From positions 62,001 to 126,000 of the forward strand of contig PNKK01000002.1 of assembly GCA_013822395.1 (NCBI GenBank): a DNA stretch of 64,000 bases, given 5' to 3'. Under the pieces are notes generated by a model. It made no database searches. It had not been told where the DNA came from and was given only the letters and a program-made list of their open reading frames with translations. Source of the stretch: Anaerolinea sp. Lineage in GTDB: Bacteria > Chloroflexota > Limnocylindria > Limnocylindrales > CSP1-4. The translations under genes and the position numbers were made by a program. The first letter of the stretch is position 1; each line of letters starts with the position of its first letter. Below, piece after piece: positions 1-10,376 of this stretch.

Positions 1-143
1 GGGGTCAACATCGATCTCGCCTATCGCGAGATCCCTCCGGAGTGATCTCGCACTCCTCGCGAAGACCGCACGGGCTCCCGACCGGAGGCCCGCGCAGTTC
101 GGTCGGGGTCGATTAGCACAGCCGTCCGTCTTCGGAGTCGATC

Positions 144-1115
144 ATGCCGTTCTGGAACCGCTCTTCGACACGGCGCTACAGCCTGTTCTACGTCGCGGAT
201 CTCCACGGGTCGGAGAAGTGTTTCCGCAAGTTCGTGAACGCCGGGAAGTTCTACCGGGTAGACGCGCTCATCCTCGGCGGCGACGTCACGGGCAAGGCGC
301 TCGTGCCCCTCGTGCGCCTCGAAGACGGATCGTACGAGGCGCGATTCCTCGGCCGAACGGAGATCGCCCGTGACGAGAAGGAGCTCGCGATCGTGGAGGG
401 GCAGATCCGCTTCAATGGCTTTTACCCATTCCGGACCGACGCGGAGGAGCTCGGTCAGATTGCGGCTGATCCTGTCCGTCGCGAGAAGCACTTTCAGGGG
501 GTCATCAGCGCGGCAGTCCGTCATTGGGTGACCCTGGCCGACGAACGACTCGATGGCACAGGGATCGCATGCCTCGTGATGCCCGGCAATGACGATGGCG
601 AATTCGTGGGTGAGATTCTCTCGGAAGGGAGGAACCTCATCAACCCGGAAAGCCGCACGATCGAGCTTGGGCCGTATCAGATGCTCAGCTACGGCTGGTC
701 GAACATCACCCCCTGGAAGAGCCCCCGCGAACTGCCAGAAGATCAGCTCGAGGCACGGATCGAGGCCCTCGCGTCCGACCTCGAATCCGGTCGGCCTGCG
801 ATCTACAACCTCCACGTGCCCCCATACGGGACCCGGATCGATGATGCGCCCGAGATCAGGGAGGATCTCTCGCTCGTCGGGGGGTCGAGCGCGACCATGG
901 TGCCGGTCGGGAGCACTGCCGTCCGACGCGTCCTCGAGCGCCGAACCCCGATGCTCGGCCTTCACGGGCATATCCACGAATCGAGGGGGAGCGCCCGGCT
1001 GGGCCCGACCGTGTGCCTCAATCCCGGCAGCGACTACAACACAGGGATCCTGAAGGGCGTGATCGTCCGCCTGCGCGGATCGGACGTCGAGGACGTTCAG
1101 TTCGTTGCAGCCTGA
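144..1115 (+). CDS. Calcineurin-like metallophosphoesterase
   Basis: YVADLHGSEKC, GGDVTGK, PGNDD and LHGHIHESRG metallophosphoesterase motifs. Confidence 0.85.
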   Translation: MPFWNRSSTRRYSLFYVADLHGSEKCFRKFVNAGKFYRVDALILGGDVTGKALVPLVRLEDGSYEARFLGRTEIARDEKELAIVEGQIRFNGFYPFRTDAEELGQIAADPVRREKHFQGVISAAVRHWVTLADERLDGTGIACLVMPGNDDGEFVGEILSEGRNLINPESRTIELGPYQMLSYGWSNITPWKSPRELPEDQLEARIEALASDLESGRPAIYNLHVPPYGTRIDDAPEIREDLSLVGGSSATMVPVGSTAVRRVLERRTPMLGLHGHIHESRGSARLGPTVCLNPGSDYNTGILKGVIVRLRGSDVEDVQFVAA

Positions 1116-1172
1116 GCGCAACGACGTCATCTCGAGGCCTATGCCAGGCGCGACTTCCCCAACGGCTCGGGC

Positions 1173-2381
1173 GTGAGCCCGGCACCATCGGAGGTATCCA
1201 TGACCTCGTGGCCCCAGTACGACGCCCCGGCCCTCCGCGCCGCCCGTGCCGAGCGGGTCACTGGATTCATGCGCGCGCGTCATCTCGACCACCTCCTGTT
1301 GACCGGGTTCGACTCGATCCGATACGCCCTCGATGCCCGATTCCAGATCATCTCCGAGGGCTTCGACTGGTTCGTCGCCATCGTTGACGGATCTGGCGAA
1401 GGCGAGGTGTTCGTGCCCTGGGTGGACGAGGACGTCATCGGCCCGGACCCGGACGCGCCCGCGGTCCGGATCGCGCATCCGCTTCCGTCATGGGCGCCCG
1501 CGCTTTCGCAGACCGAGTACTGGTCGGAGGCTGTCGCCGCCGCGCTCTCGCGCCTCGGGGCAAGGCGGGTCGGCTTTGACCTAGTGGATGGGACGCTCCT
1601 GGAAGCGCTGCGTGGAAGGTGCCCGAAGGTGGAGTTCGTGGGCGTCGCTCGAGACCTGTACGACCTCCGGGCGATCAAGCTCCCGTCCGAAGTCGCGCTC
1701 CTGGAGGCCGCATCGACCGTGAACTGCGTGGCCGCCGACGCGGCGATCGATGGTGCGCGTTCCGGGATGACCGACTACGACGTCCTCTCAATCGCGATGG
1801 CATCGCTTCAGTCGGCCGGGGTCGAGTACCTCACGCACTCGCTGTGCAACATCCGGCGCGGGACCGGGACCTGGTTCGCCGTGGGCCAAACGCTCCGGGA
1901 GGGGGACGCCTACTTCTTCGACATCGGTTGTTACGGCCGGGGCGGGTATGCATCCGACATCGCGCGCGTCGGATTCGTCGGAGAGCCGCCCGCCCGAGTC
2001 TCGCAGGCATACCACCATCTCCTGGAGGCTCATCGAGTCGGCGAAGAGGCAGCTCGACCGGGAGTGAGGGTTGCCGACGCGCACGCTGCCATCAACGGAT
2101 ACCTGCACCGCCAGGGGTTCCCGATCACGCCGTACGGGACCGGCCACGGGATCGGGCTCCGGGCGTGCGAGCCGCCGACGATCCACCGCCGCGATCGAAC
2201 GTCGCGCGACGAGACGCTGATCGAAGGGATGACCATCGCACTTGAGCCAGAGACACAAGTCGAGCTCGACGGAGTCTCGATCCTCCTCAAGGTCGAGGAC
2301 AACTACGTCGTGGAGTCGAGTGGCCTTCGCCGCCTGACCTCGGCGCCACGGCCCATGCCGACGAGCGCGATCGTATCCTGA
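1173..2381 (+). CDS. M24 family metallopeptidase (Xaa-Pro peptidase-like)
   Basis: FFDIGCYGRGGYASDIAR, GTGHGIGL and EPETQ metal-ligand motifs of the creatinase/prolidase fold. Confidence 0.85.
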   Translation: MSPAPSEVSMTSWPQYDAPALRAARAERVTGFMRARHLDHLLLTGFDSIRYALDARFQIISEGFDWFVAIVDGSGEGEVFVPWVDEDVIGPDPDAPAVRIAHPLPSWAPALSQTEYWSEAVAAALSRLGARRVGFDLVDGTLLEALRGRCPKVEFVGVARDLYDLRAIKLPSEVALLEAASTVNCVAADAAIDGARSGMTDYDVLSIAMASLQSAGVEYLTHSLCNIRRGTGTWFAVGQTLREGDAYFFDIGCYGRGGYASDIARVGFVGEPPARVSQAYHHLLEAHRVGEEAARPGVRVADAHAAINGYLHRQGFPITPYGTGHGIGLRACEPPTIHRRDRTSRDETLIEGMTIALEPETQVELDGVSILLKVEDNYVVESSGLRRLTSAPRPMPTSAIVS

Positions 2382-2558
2382 GTCCCAAGGCCGGATCGCA
2401 CGGCCGACCTTCGGCCGGCGTCAGCCGGAATACTCGCTACTCGATCGAGCGGTGTTCTCCTCGGGCGGACGGGCATCGGCGCCCGATCGGCCGGGAATAT
2501 CGGCGCAGCGACTGCCATGCGCGAGCAGGAATGGACGGGCAGACTGGGACGGGCCGAC

Positions 2559-3008
2559 CTACTCGTCGCGAACCCGCCCGAACGGGCGCGCGCGGATCTC
2601 CACCCAGACGCCGTTGCGCATGTAGACGTCCTCGCGAAAGAGATCGATCGCGTCCTGTTCCGACGCGGCACGGACGATCGCCACCGTCGCCGATACGTCG
2701 AGGAACGCTCCGACCTCGAGCACGACCCCGGCCGCCTTGAGCGCCTGCATTCGGGCGATGTGCTCGGCTCGGAACGGCGCCCGGGTCTCGGCGGCGTCTG
2801 GCGCGTATGTCGCCTGGACGTGCCAGACAGTCTCGATCGGGGTGGGTGCGGTAGGCTCGGGCACGTTCACTCCAGTGGCGGTGGTGCTCACCCACAGGGT
2901 ACCGGTCCGGTGGTCATCAACTGTCGCCACGTCAACGGTCGCCACGCCGGAACACTGGCACGCCGGAACACTGGCACGCCGGGGGCAACCGTCACGTACG
3001 GGCGCCAC
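2559..3008 (-). CDS. YciI-like / EthD-like small protein (start uncertain)
   Basis: Alpha/beta barrel-like pattern HIARMQALKAAGVVLEVGAFLD...AIDLFREDVYMRNGVW. Confidence 0.55.
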   Translation of the reverse strand: MAPVRDGCPRRASVPACQCSGVATVDVATVDDHRTGTLWVSTTATGVNVPEPTAPTPIETVWHVQATYAPDAAETRAPFRAEHIARMQALKAAGVVLEVGAFLDVSATVAIVRAASEQDAIDLFREDVYMRNGVWVEIRARPFGRVRDE

Positions 3009-3858
3009 CCGCGATCATCGTGATGGCGACCGCGGCAAGGACGATCCCCGCCGCGTGCGAGCGCGTGACGCGCTCGCGCAGGATCGTCGCCGCGAGGAGC
3101 ACCGTCACGACCGGGTAGAGCGACGAGACGACCGCGGCGGTCGCCAGCGCGCCGCGCGCCGCAGTCAGGAACGCCACGTTTCCGATCAGGTCCACCGCCC
3201 CGATGCCGATCGCCAGAGCCCATGACGCCCGCGGCAACCGCCAGGCGCGCCGCCCGGCGACGATGACCGCGGCGAAGACGGCGACCTGGACGCCGCGAAT
3301 GCCGGCCAGCGGCGCGAGCAGGTAGGCGCCATCGACGCGCGAAAGCACGAAGCTGAGAGCCCCGAGCGACAGCCCGGCGAGGATCCCCAGCGGAAGCCCG
3401 GACGGACGATTCGAGCCGTGATCCGGGACCGCTGAGACGATGACGACGGCGATGAGGGCCAGGCCCATGCCGCTCAGGGTGACCGCCGACGGGACGCCCT
3501 CCAGGGCGATCCCGATGAGCGCCGGCGTCATTGCCGTGAGGATCGCCGCGACGGGTGCCACGATGCCCATCCGGCCGACCGCGAGACCTCGATACAGGGA
3601 CGACACCCCCGCGCATGCGAGCAGGCCTGCACCGAGCACAAGGGCAAGGTCACGGACGCCCAGGACCGGCTCTGCCCGGACGACGGTGGCCGCCAGCGCG
3701 ATGAGGAAACCGACGCCCTGGGTCACGACGAGCACTCCGACGACGGGCGACCGCCGGCCGAGCAACCCGCCGCCAAAGTCGGACATGCCCCATGCCGCCG
3801 CCGAGGCGAGCGCGAGCAGTACCACGCTGAGCGACTGCGACAAGACGATCTCGGGCAT
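2992..3858 (-). CDS. EamA/DMT-family transporter
   Basis: About 10 TM segments, two EamA-like halves. Confidence 0.8.
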   Translation of the reverse strand: MPEIVLSQSLSVVLLALASAAAWGMSDFGGGLLGRRSPVVGVLVVTQGVGFLIALAATVVRAEPVLGVRDLALVLGAGLLACAGVSSLYRGLAVGRMGIVAPVAAILTAMTPALIGIALEGVPSAVTLSGMGLALIAVVIVSAVPDHGSNRPSGLPLGILAGLSLGALSFVLSRVDGAYLLAPLAGIRGVQVAVFAAVIVAGRRAWRLPRASWALAIGIGAVDLIGNVAFLTAARGALATAAVVSSLYPVVTVLLAATILRERVTRSHAAGIVLAAVAITMIAGGART

Positions 3859-3886
3859 GCGCGACGCGACGAGGGGACGGCGCCGG

Positions 3887-6058
3887 TCAGGCGACCCCGA
3901 CGGGCTCCCGGTCCACGGCGCTGGGACCATCGAGGACCCGGACCGCGTCCGCGGCGGCGTCGTACCGCTCCGAGGTCGTCAGGTAGATGACCTGGAAGTC
4001 GGCGCTGATGGTACGGAGGAGCTCGAGGGCGCGCTGGGCGCGCTCGTCGTCCAGCGTCACGAACGGGTCGTCGAGCACGAGCGGCGGCCGCCGATCGCCG
4101 GTCACGAGCCGCACCAGTCCGATCCGCGCGGCGAGGTAGACGAGGTCCAACGTGCCCTGGCTGAGTGCGCTGACATCCACCCAGTCGTCGCGCTCCGGGG
4201 CGAAGACCTCGATCCCGAGCGTCGCGTCGTCGACGCGGACGCGCCGGTACCGGCCGCCGGTGACCTGCTCGAGGTCTCCGACCATGTGCTTCTCCAGGTA
4301 GCGGGTGGCGGTGCGCATGGTCGCCCGCTCGGCGGCATCGATCGCCTTGAGCGTGAGGTCATAGACGCGGGCTCGCCGCTGGAGCGTCGCGAGCTGCTCT
4401 TGCCAGAGCGCGAACCGCTCGGCCTGGCCGGCGACCTCCTCGGCGTCCACGGTGTTCTGCTCCACCTTCGCCCGGGCGTTCGCCTCCTCGTCCCGTGCCG
4501 TCTCGACGGCACGCTCGGCATCCTTGACCTCGACCTCGAGCCGCTCTCGGGCGCGCGGCTCCCTGGCGATCGGGCCAAGCTGCTCCAGGGCGCCGCTCTT
4601 CTGGTCGATCTCGAGCGCCGCGGCGTCGCGCAACGACGGCAGGACGTCCGGCGGCTCCCGTCCCACGAGCCCTTCGAGCTGCGCCGAGAGCACGTCGATC
4701 TTCGCGACGTGGGCCTCCTCGGCGGCGAGCAGCGCCTCGGCGGCGGCCATGTCCGGCAGGTCGAGGCTGGACAGTTGGTTGGCCATCGCCAGCTCCGCCT
4801 CCCGGAGCTCCTGCTCGAGCAGCGATCGGCCGCGCAGCCGCCGATCGATCTCGACGTCCCGGAGCTCCTTCTGGCGTGCAAAGCTGGTGGCCGAGATCCG
4901 CTGACGTCGGCCGACGAGCGCCAGCACCAGTCCGACGAGGACGAGCCCGAGCGGGACCCCGAAGCCGCCGGGGAGCGCCAGGACTTCGAACTGGCCGGCG
5001 GCTGCGATTGCTGCGCCCGCGACGATGAAGGCGATCGCCGCAATCGCGGTCGGACGCCACGAGCGCGGCTGCGGGACCTCGAGGTCGTACTTGACCTCGA
5101 CCTCGCCGGACAGGATCGCGCGGAGCTCGCGCATCCGCATGTCCAGTTCGCGGAGCCGGGCGATCACCGACCGCAGGACCGGTAGCGGATCGCGCGCCGG
5201 GTGGGCGTCCTGGAGTCTGGCGATCTCGTCCGAGACCTGGACCGCGGTGCGGTAGCGCTCGAATCGCTCCTGGGCTGCGTCGCGGTCGGCGATGAGGCGC
5301 TCCGCCTGGCGCGCTTTGTCGAGAAGCGACCGGCGCTCGGTGAGCGCCGCGTCCGCCTCTGCCCGCTGTCCGCGCGCGAAAGCCAGCCGGTCCCGATCCC
5401 GCTCCAGCCGCGCGAGTGCGGCCTCGCCCTGCTCCAGGGCCGCGCCCGCCTGCGCCACCGCGGCCTCGGCGACCTTCAGTCGCCCGGGATTCTTCTCGCC
5501 GCGCGTGCTCAGCTCATACAGCGCCTTGTCCAGCTTCTTCCGGGCTCGGCTCGTGCCGCGATCGGCGCCGGAGATCGATGCCTGGAGTCGATCTCGCAGG
5601 GCGCCCTCGTCCCGGGCAAGGTCGGCCACCTCGTGGTGGCGGACCGACGCGGTTGAACGGAAGAACGCCTCGGTCGGGACGCCGGTGAGCTCGGCGAGCA
5701 CCTGGTCCGCGAGCGCCGGGTCATTGATGGCCTGGCCGTCGTACTCCATCCGGACGGTGCCCTTCACGCCCCGGAACGCCTTCTCGACGAAGCCGGTGTG
5801 GACGCCGTCCTCCTCGTCCTGCTCGAATTCGATCCGCACCACCGGTCTGGCGTCCTCGGCAGCGCCCCATGTTCGGAGCCCCTCGATGTCCGCCGACGCC
5901 GACGTGACCCGCCGCGTGAGCCCGAGCTCGACGGCTCGCTGGAGCGTCGTCTTCCCCGACTCGTTGGGGCCACGCACGATCGTGAGGCCGCGAGCCAGCT
6001 CGAGGTCGAGGTCCCCGTGCCGACGCAGGTCCTGGAGGCGAAGGCGGGTGATCCTCAC
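3887..6058 (-). CDS. SbcC/YhaN-like AAA ATPase with coiled coil
   Basis: N-terminal GPNESGKTTLQRAVE Walker A, coiled coil, C-terminal LVLDDPFVTLDDERA Walker B; overlaps the SbcD-like gene stop/start. Confidence 0.85.
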   Translation of the reverse strand: MRITRLRLQDLRRHGDLDLELARGLTIVRGPNESGKTTLQRAVELGLTRRVTSASADIEGLRTWGAAEDARPVVRIEFEQDEEDGVHTGFVEKAFRGVKGTVRMEYDGQAINDPALADQVLAELTGVPTEAFFRSTASVRHHEVADLARDEGALRDRLQASISGADRGTSRARKKLDKALYELSTRGEKNPGRLKVAEAAVAQAGAALEQGEAALARLERDRDRLAFARGQRAEADAALTERRSLLDKARQAERLIADRDAAQERFERYRTAVQVSDEIARLQDAHPARDPLPVLRSVIARLRELDMRMRELRAILSGEVEVKYDLEVPQPRSWRPTAIAAIAFIVAGAAIAAAGQFEVLALPGGFGVPLGLVLVGLVLALVGRRQRISATSFARQKELRDVEIDRRLRGRSLLEQELREAELAMANQLSSLDLPDMAAAEALLAAEEAHVAKIDVLSAQLEGLVGREPPDVLPSLRDAAALEIDQKSGALEQLGPIAREPRARERLEVEVKDAERAVETARDEEANARAKVEQNTVDAEEVAGQAERFALWQEQLATLQRRARVYDLTLKAIDAAERATMRTATRYLEKHMVGDLEQVTGGRYRRVRVDDATLGIEVFAPERDDWVDVSALSQGTLDLVYLAARIGLVRLVTGDRRPPLVLDDPFVTLDDERAQRALELLRTISADFQVIYLTTSERYDAAADAVRVLDGPSAVDREPVGVA

Positions 6059-7218
6059 AGGGTCACCTCCTCGCCGGCGAGCAGGAGTCGGCCCAGACGG
6101 AGCGCGTCCCGCAGCTCGCCGGCCGCCGTTTCGTCGTCCGCAGCTTCCAGCTCCGCCACCTGCGCTTCGACGTCGCGGATGAACGCGCCGAGGACGGTGT
6201 CAGGCGGCGGGATCGCGCCCTCCGTGAGCGCGGGTACCGAACGATCCCGGACGCGGACCTTGAGAAATCGACCGCCGATCGCAGCTTCGATCTCCTCCAC
6301 GTGGAGGTCCAGCTCGTCCGGGCGCACGCCGATGAGCCGGACGTCGAGGACGAGGTCCGGATCGGCGCGGGTCGCGAGCAGGTCGATGAGCGCCGGTTGC
6401 GAGGCCACCCCCGCCGCGTCCAGCTCCACCTTCTCGAACCGCGTCCGGCCGACCTGCCGCTCGTCGAGCTCCACCTTCTTCTTCCCGTTGTGCTCGTCGA
6501 GCGTCACGAGGAGCACCTTGCCGGCACGATCCTGATCCAGCGCCACCGGCTCCGGGGCACCGGAGTACGCGTATACGGTGGAGCCGGCACGTCCGCGGCT
6601 CGTGGAGTGCCAGTGCCCCAACGCCAGGTAGTCCAGGCCGGTCGCGGCGATCTCCTCGGTCGTGACGACGACCTCGTCCCCGTCCGTCTGACCGGGAATC
6701 GCGACGGAGCCGTGGACCATCCCGATATGCCACGTCGCGCTGGCATCCCTGCGGACGTCCATGCCCTGGAGGGGCGAGTGCGGCGCACGCTTGGCGGCGA
6801 AGACGCGGCCGTGGACGACGACGTCGAGCGCCTCGAGGACAACGGACTCGCGGTCCGGCGTCAGGACGGTGAGCAGGTCAGACCCGACCGCGCCGGCGAG
6901 GGCGGGGAGGTCGTACGAGCGGTAGATCGACGCCCGGTCGTACACGTCGTGCGTCCCGGGGATGATGACGGTCCGGATCCGGGCGTCGACGAGCCGGCGC
7001 AACTCGCCCACCACGCGCTCCACGGAGCGGCGCGGCTGGACGTTGGAATCGAAGAGATCCCCGGCGACGAGCACCAGGTCGACCGGCTCCGCGAGGGCGA
7101 GGTCGATCGTGGCACGGAAGGCCGCGAACTGGCGCTCGCGCTGTGCGGCTGCCTGCTCGCCGAGGTCCGCGTGGCGGGCACCCAGGTGAACATCGGCCGT
7201 GTGGAGCACTCGGAGCAT
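6055..7218 (-). CDS. SbcD/Mre11-like DNA repair exonuclease
   Basis: HTADVHLGARH, VAGDLFDSN, GTHD, LALGHWHS motifs; adjacent SbcC-like gene. Confidence 0.85.
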   Translation of the reverse strand: MLRVLHTADVHLGARHADLGEQAAAQRERQFAAFRATIDLALAEPVDLVLVAGDLFDSNVQPRRSVERVVGELRRLVDARIRTVIIPGTHDVYDRASIYRSYDLPALAGAVGSDLLTVLTPDRESVVLEALDVVVHGRVFAAKRAPHSPLQGMDVRRDASATWHIGMVHGSVAIPGQTDGDEVVVTTEEIAATGLDYLALGHWHSTSRGRAGSTVYAYSGAPEPVALDQDRAGKVLLVTLDEHNGKKKVELDERQVGRTRFEKVELDAAGVASQPALIDLLATRADPDLVLDVRLIGVRPDELDLHVEEIEAAIGGRFLKVRVRDRSVPALTEGAIPPPDTVLGAFIRDVEAQVAELEAADDETAAGELRDALRLGRLLLAGEEVTL

Positions 7219-7625
7219 TCGGTGTGCCGGCCCTCCAGGTGGATCCCGATTCGAGGAACGCTCCCGGGTGCCCGACCCGTTTCGGGCCGCGGGTGCCACC
7301 GGATCGGCGACGCCAGCGAGCCACGGGTCCCGATGAACGAAGCGGCCTCAGTGTATCCGTCCGTCGTCCGGAACTGTCGCCGAGCATTGTGACAGGTCGC
7401 CTGCCACAACTGGGCCGCTTCCCCGCGAATCCGGGGCGGCGGGCACCCGGCGGGCCCTCCGGCGATCCGGTGTATCCTCCGACGAACGAACATCGGTGCG
7501 CCCCGCCCAAGGGACTCCACATCGGCACCACGGGTTGCGGCCCCGGCTTCATGCCGTCCCCGCGATCTCGTCGTCGATCCTGGCGGAGCGCACCCAGCGG
7601 ACATCGCGCCTGGGAGGCAAACCCT

Positions 7626-7955
7626 GTGACCTATGTGGATCGGACGCTCACCTGCGTCGACTGCGGCGTTGGATTCATCCACTCCGCCGACGATCAGAAG
7701 TACTACGCCGAGAAGGGGTTCTCCTCGGATCCAAAGCGCTGCGTGAGCTGTCGGGCCAGCCGGCGGGCGGCCCGCGACGGCGGCCCTGACGCCCGCGACC
7801 TCGGCGGCCCACGCGGCTACGAGACCGGCGGGAGCCGCGAATACTTCGCGGTCCTCTGTTCCGAATGCGGCAACCAGGCCCAGGTCCCGTTCAAGCCGCG
7901 GATGGATCGGCCGGTCTATTGCTCGGACTGCTTCCGGAAGATCCGCCCCGAGTAG
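7626..7955 (+). CDS. Double zinc-ribbon (CxxC) protein
   Basis: LTCVDCGVGF...CVSCRASR...VLCSECGNQAQVPFKP...VYCSDCFRKIRPE. Confidence 0.75.
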   Translation: MTYVDRTLTCVDCGVGFIHSADDQKYYAEKGFSSDPKRCVSCRASRRAARDGGPDARDLGGPRGYETGGSREYFAVLCSECGNQAQVPFKPRMDRPVYCSDCFRKIRPE

Positions 7956-8007
7956 GCGGCCCACGACCGCCGGATCGGGACGGCCCCTCGTCCCGGGCTG
8001 CCCGTGG

Positions 8008-8715
8008 TCAGAGCCTGAAGGCCTCTCCGCGCCGGTAGCGCTCCCGGTGCCGCCCGCGCCAGATGGTGACCCTCGCGCGACCGTGGACCTGCCAGACCCC
8101 GTCTCGACCCACGACCGCCGTGTCCTCGTCCAGGCCGAGGACGGCCACGCCCCGCGGCGCCTGGAGCGCCATGAGCGCGATGACGGGCTCCGGCCACGCA
8201 TCGTAGTGCGGTAGAACGGCAAGGCCTCCCACGAGGCCGAGCCCGTCGGGCCACCGGAGCGGCCAGGGCAGACGGCCGCGGCGGAACTCCGGCTGACACT
8301 CGGCCAGCACCATCGCACCGGCCGAGCAACCGGCGATCACCGCTCCGCGCTCGTGGGCGTCGCGCAGGGCGGTGCCGACGCGGCTGCCGTCGAGCACGTG
8401 CCGGAGGTGGCCGGGCTTGCCGCCTGACACGTAGATGAGGTCAGCCTCGCCGATCGCCTGGGTGGCGCCGTCGTCGCCCGCCTCCTCGCGGGTCCGGACG
8501 AGGACCGGCTCTACCTCCGCCCCGAGGGCCGCGAAGTGCTGGACGCCCATGTCCGCCCAGCGCCGGAAGACGGACTCCCCATCCGGGGCGGACGCGGTCG
8601 GGAGAATCACGACCCGGGGACGGGCGCGGCCGATCGACGCCAAAAGATCGCGGTCGAAGGCCGCCATCCCCGGCAGGAACTCACCGGCGCCGACGAGCGT
8701 CACGGGTCCGGGCAC
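8008..8715 (-). CDS. Peptidase S51 / cyanophycinase-like hydrolase
   Basis: GCSAGAM nucleophile elbow, YVSGGKPGHL. Confidence 0.75.
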   Translation of the reverse strand: MPGPVTLVGAGEFLPGMAAFDRDLLASIGRARPRVVILPTASAPDGESVFRRWADMGVQHFAALGAEVEPVLVRTREEAGDDGATQAIGEADLIYVSGGKPGHLRHVLDGSRVGTALRDAHERGAVIAGCSAGAMVLAECQPEFRRGRLPWPLRWPDGLGLVGGLAVLPHYDAWPEPVIALMALQAPRGVAVLGLDEDTAVVGRDGVWQVHGRARVTIWRGRHRERYRRGEAFRL

Positions 8716-8898
8716 GGCGAGGAGTCTAGCGCCTGTGGCGTTCGGGTCCGCCTCCCCTCTCCACTCGACGGATGACCTCGACGCAGCGCGGGTCGACCGC
8801 ATCCGTGACGGCAGGTCGCCGACCCCATTGACCTGCGTCGCCGCGGCCGCGCATCATCAGGGCGGGAGGGGCCGCCATGGCCCCGGAAGGAGGAAGCG

Positions 8899-9666
8899 GT
8901 GGGACTGTACGGTGGACGCGCGGGTGCGCAGCTCACGATCACGGATGCGCTGACCACGGGCTACCGGTTTCTCCTGAAACCGGCGTTCTCGATCCCGATC
9001 CTCGTCATCGGGGTCGTCATCAACCTGATCGTCATCGCCGCGTTCGTCCCGTTGATCGTGGGACTCGTGGGTGGGGACGTGACCGACGCGACCGTCGCGA
9101 TCGGCGGGCTCGTGGCGGGACTCTTCGGTGCCGTCATCGCCGCCATTATCGGCGGCATCGTCCTGAACCTGTACGGGCAGATCTGGGCGGTCATGGCCAG
9201 CACCGGTGAGCCGCCCACGATCGAGCAGGCCCTGTCGCGGGTTCGCGATCGGTGGATCAGCGTCCTGGGTGCCGGGATCATCGTCGGGGCGATCACGCTC
9301 GGCTCCCTCATCGTTGTCGGCAGCGTCGCCGCGGCCCTCGGCGGGATCGGCGTGCTCCTTCTTCTGGTGGGCATCGTCGTGATCATCTACATCGGCATCC
9401 GGCTCTCGCTGGCGGGCTGGATCGCAGCCGAGGGAACGAATGCACTGGACAGCGTCAAGTCGTCCTGGGAGATCACGAACCGGAAGATGCTCCTGATCGT
9501 CGGCTGGAGCATCGTCATCGCGCTCGTCATCTTCGTCATCACGTTCGTCGTCGGCCTGGCGCTGAATCTCATCCCGTTGGTCGGCCCGGCGCTCACGCAG
9601 ACGCTCGGGTCGGCGTTCGGCTTCGGCGCGGGCGTGACCCTCTACCGCCGCGTCAAAGACGTCTGA
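8899..9666 (+). CDS. Multi-pass membrane protein
   Basis: Repeated hydrophobic segments; single long ORF in a plausible gene slot. Confidence 0.65.
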   Translation: MGLYGGRAGAQLTITDALTTGYRFLLKPAFSIPILVIGVVINLIVIAAFVPLIVGLVGGDVTDATVAIGGLVAGLFGAVIAAIIGGIVLNLYGQIWAVMASTGEPPTIEQALSRVRDRWISVLGAGIIVGAITLGSLIVVGSVAAALGGIGVLLLLVGIVVIIYIGIRLSLAGWIAAEGTNALDSVKSSWEITNRKMLLIVGWSIVIALVIFVITFVVGLALNLIPLVGPALTQTLGSAFGFGAGVTLYRRVKDV

Positions 9667-9769
9667 GCGATTCCCATTCCGGTCGGCCCGAGCTCGACCG
9701 CCAGGCACCCGACGACCCCGCCGGCGCGGGGTCGTTCGATTCCGGTGCCGTCGGCCGTGGCCCTCGATC

Positions 9770-10327
9770 TCAGTCGCGGACGCGAAACGGCTCGCCGTGA
9801 CCCGGGATGACGATGTCGGCCGCGGCGAGGACCCGCTCGCGGCCGCGCTCGAGGGCAGCCTGGTCCCAGGCCAGCGGGTCGACGACCGGGGTCCGGTCGC
9901 CGCGCCACCAGAGGTGCGTCAGGGCGTACGTCGCGTCGTCAGCCTCGACGATGAGCGTTGCGTCCTCCTCGGTATGCCCGGGCGTCAGCCAGAGCCGGCT
10001 GTGTGGGGCGAAGAGGTGGCCGTCGCCCTCGTGGTCCAGCCAAAGGTCGTCACGATAGCGGGCCCAGAAGTCCACGACCTCGGCGTTCGGAAAGAGCGCG
10101 ATGTTCATGGTGTGATCGGGGTGGTGATGGCTCAGGAAGACGTGGGTGACGGCCTCGGGTGAAACGCCGAGCGCCGCCAGCGGATCGAGGATCGCCCGGC
10201 GCGACGCGACCATCCCGGGGTCGGCCACGATGAGGGCGTCGCCGTCGCGGATCAGGCTGACGGAGCCGCCGACTCGACCGCCGTCGCGGACGTACCCGGC
10301 GTGGAGCAGGTGGACGGCGGTCCGCAT
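9770..10327 (-). CDS. MBL-fold metallo-hydrolase
   Basis: FLSHHHPDHTMN, TPGHTEEDA, IPGHGEPF. Confidence 0.85.
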   Translation of the reverse strand: MRTAVHLLHAGYVRDGGRVGGSVSLIRDGDALIVADPGMVASRRAILDPLAALGVSPEAVTHVFLSHHHPDHTMNIALFPNAEVVDFWARYRDDLWLDHEGDGHLFAPHSRLWLTPGHTEEDATLIVEADDATYALTHLWWRGDRTPVVDPLAWDQAALERGRERVLAAADIVIPGHGEPFRVRD

Positions 10328-10376
10328 GACGGGATCGTAGCGCCCGGGAGTCGTGGCGGGCCGTAGGATGCTGCCG

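Noticed and set aside
1105-1122. TTGCAGCCTGAGCGCAA as another member of the TTGCA palindromes
   Set aside because: Spacing is N7 and the match is at a gene end; does not fit TTGCA-N5-TGCAA.
21-1478. 485-aa minus ORF at left end
   Set aside because: Antisense to the motif-supported metallophosphoesterase; no recognisable motif.
2945-2983. Two 16-bp direct repeats (cgccggaacactggca)
   Set aside because: Only two copies in a short non-coding gap; no associated structure.
3440-5185. 581-aa plus-strand ORF
   Set aside because: Shadow of the SbcC-like and EamA genes.
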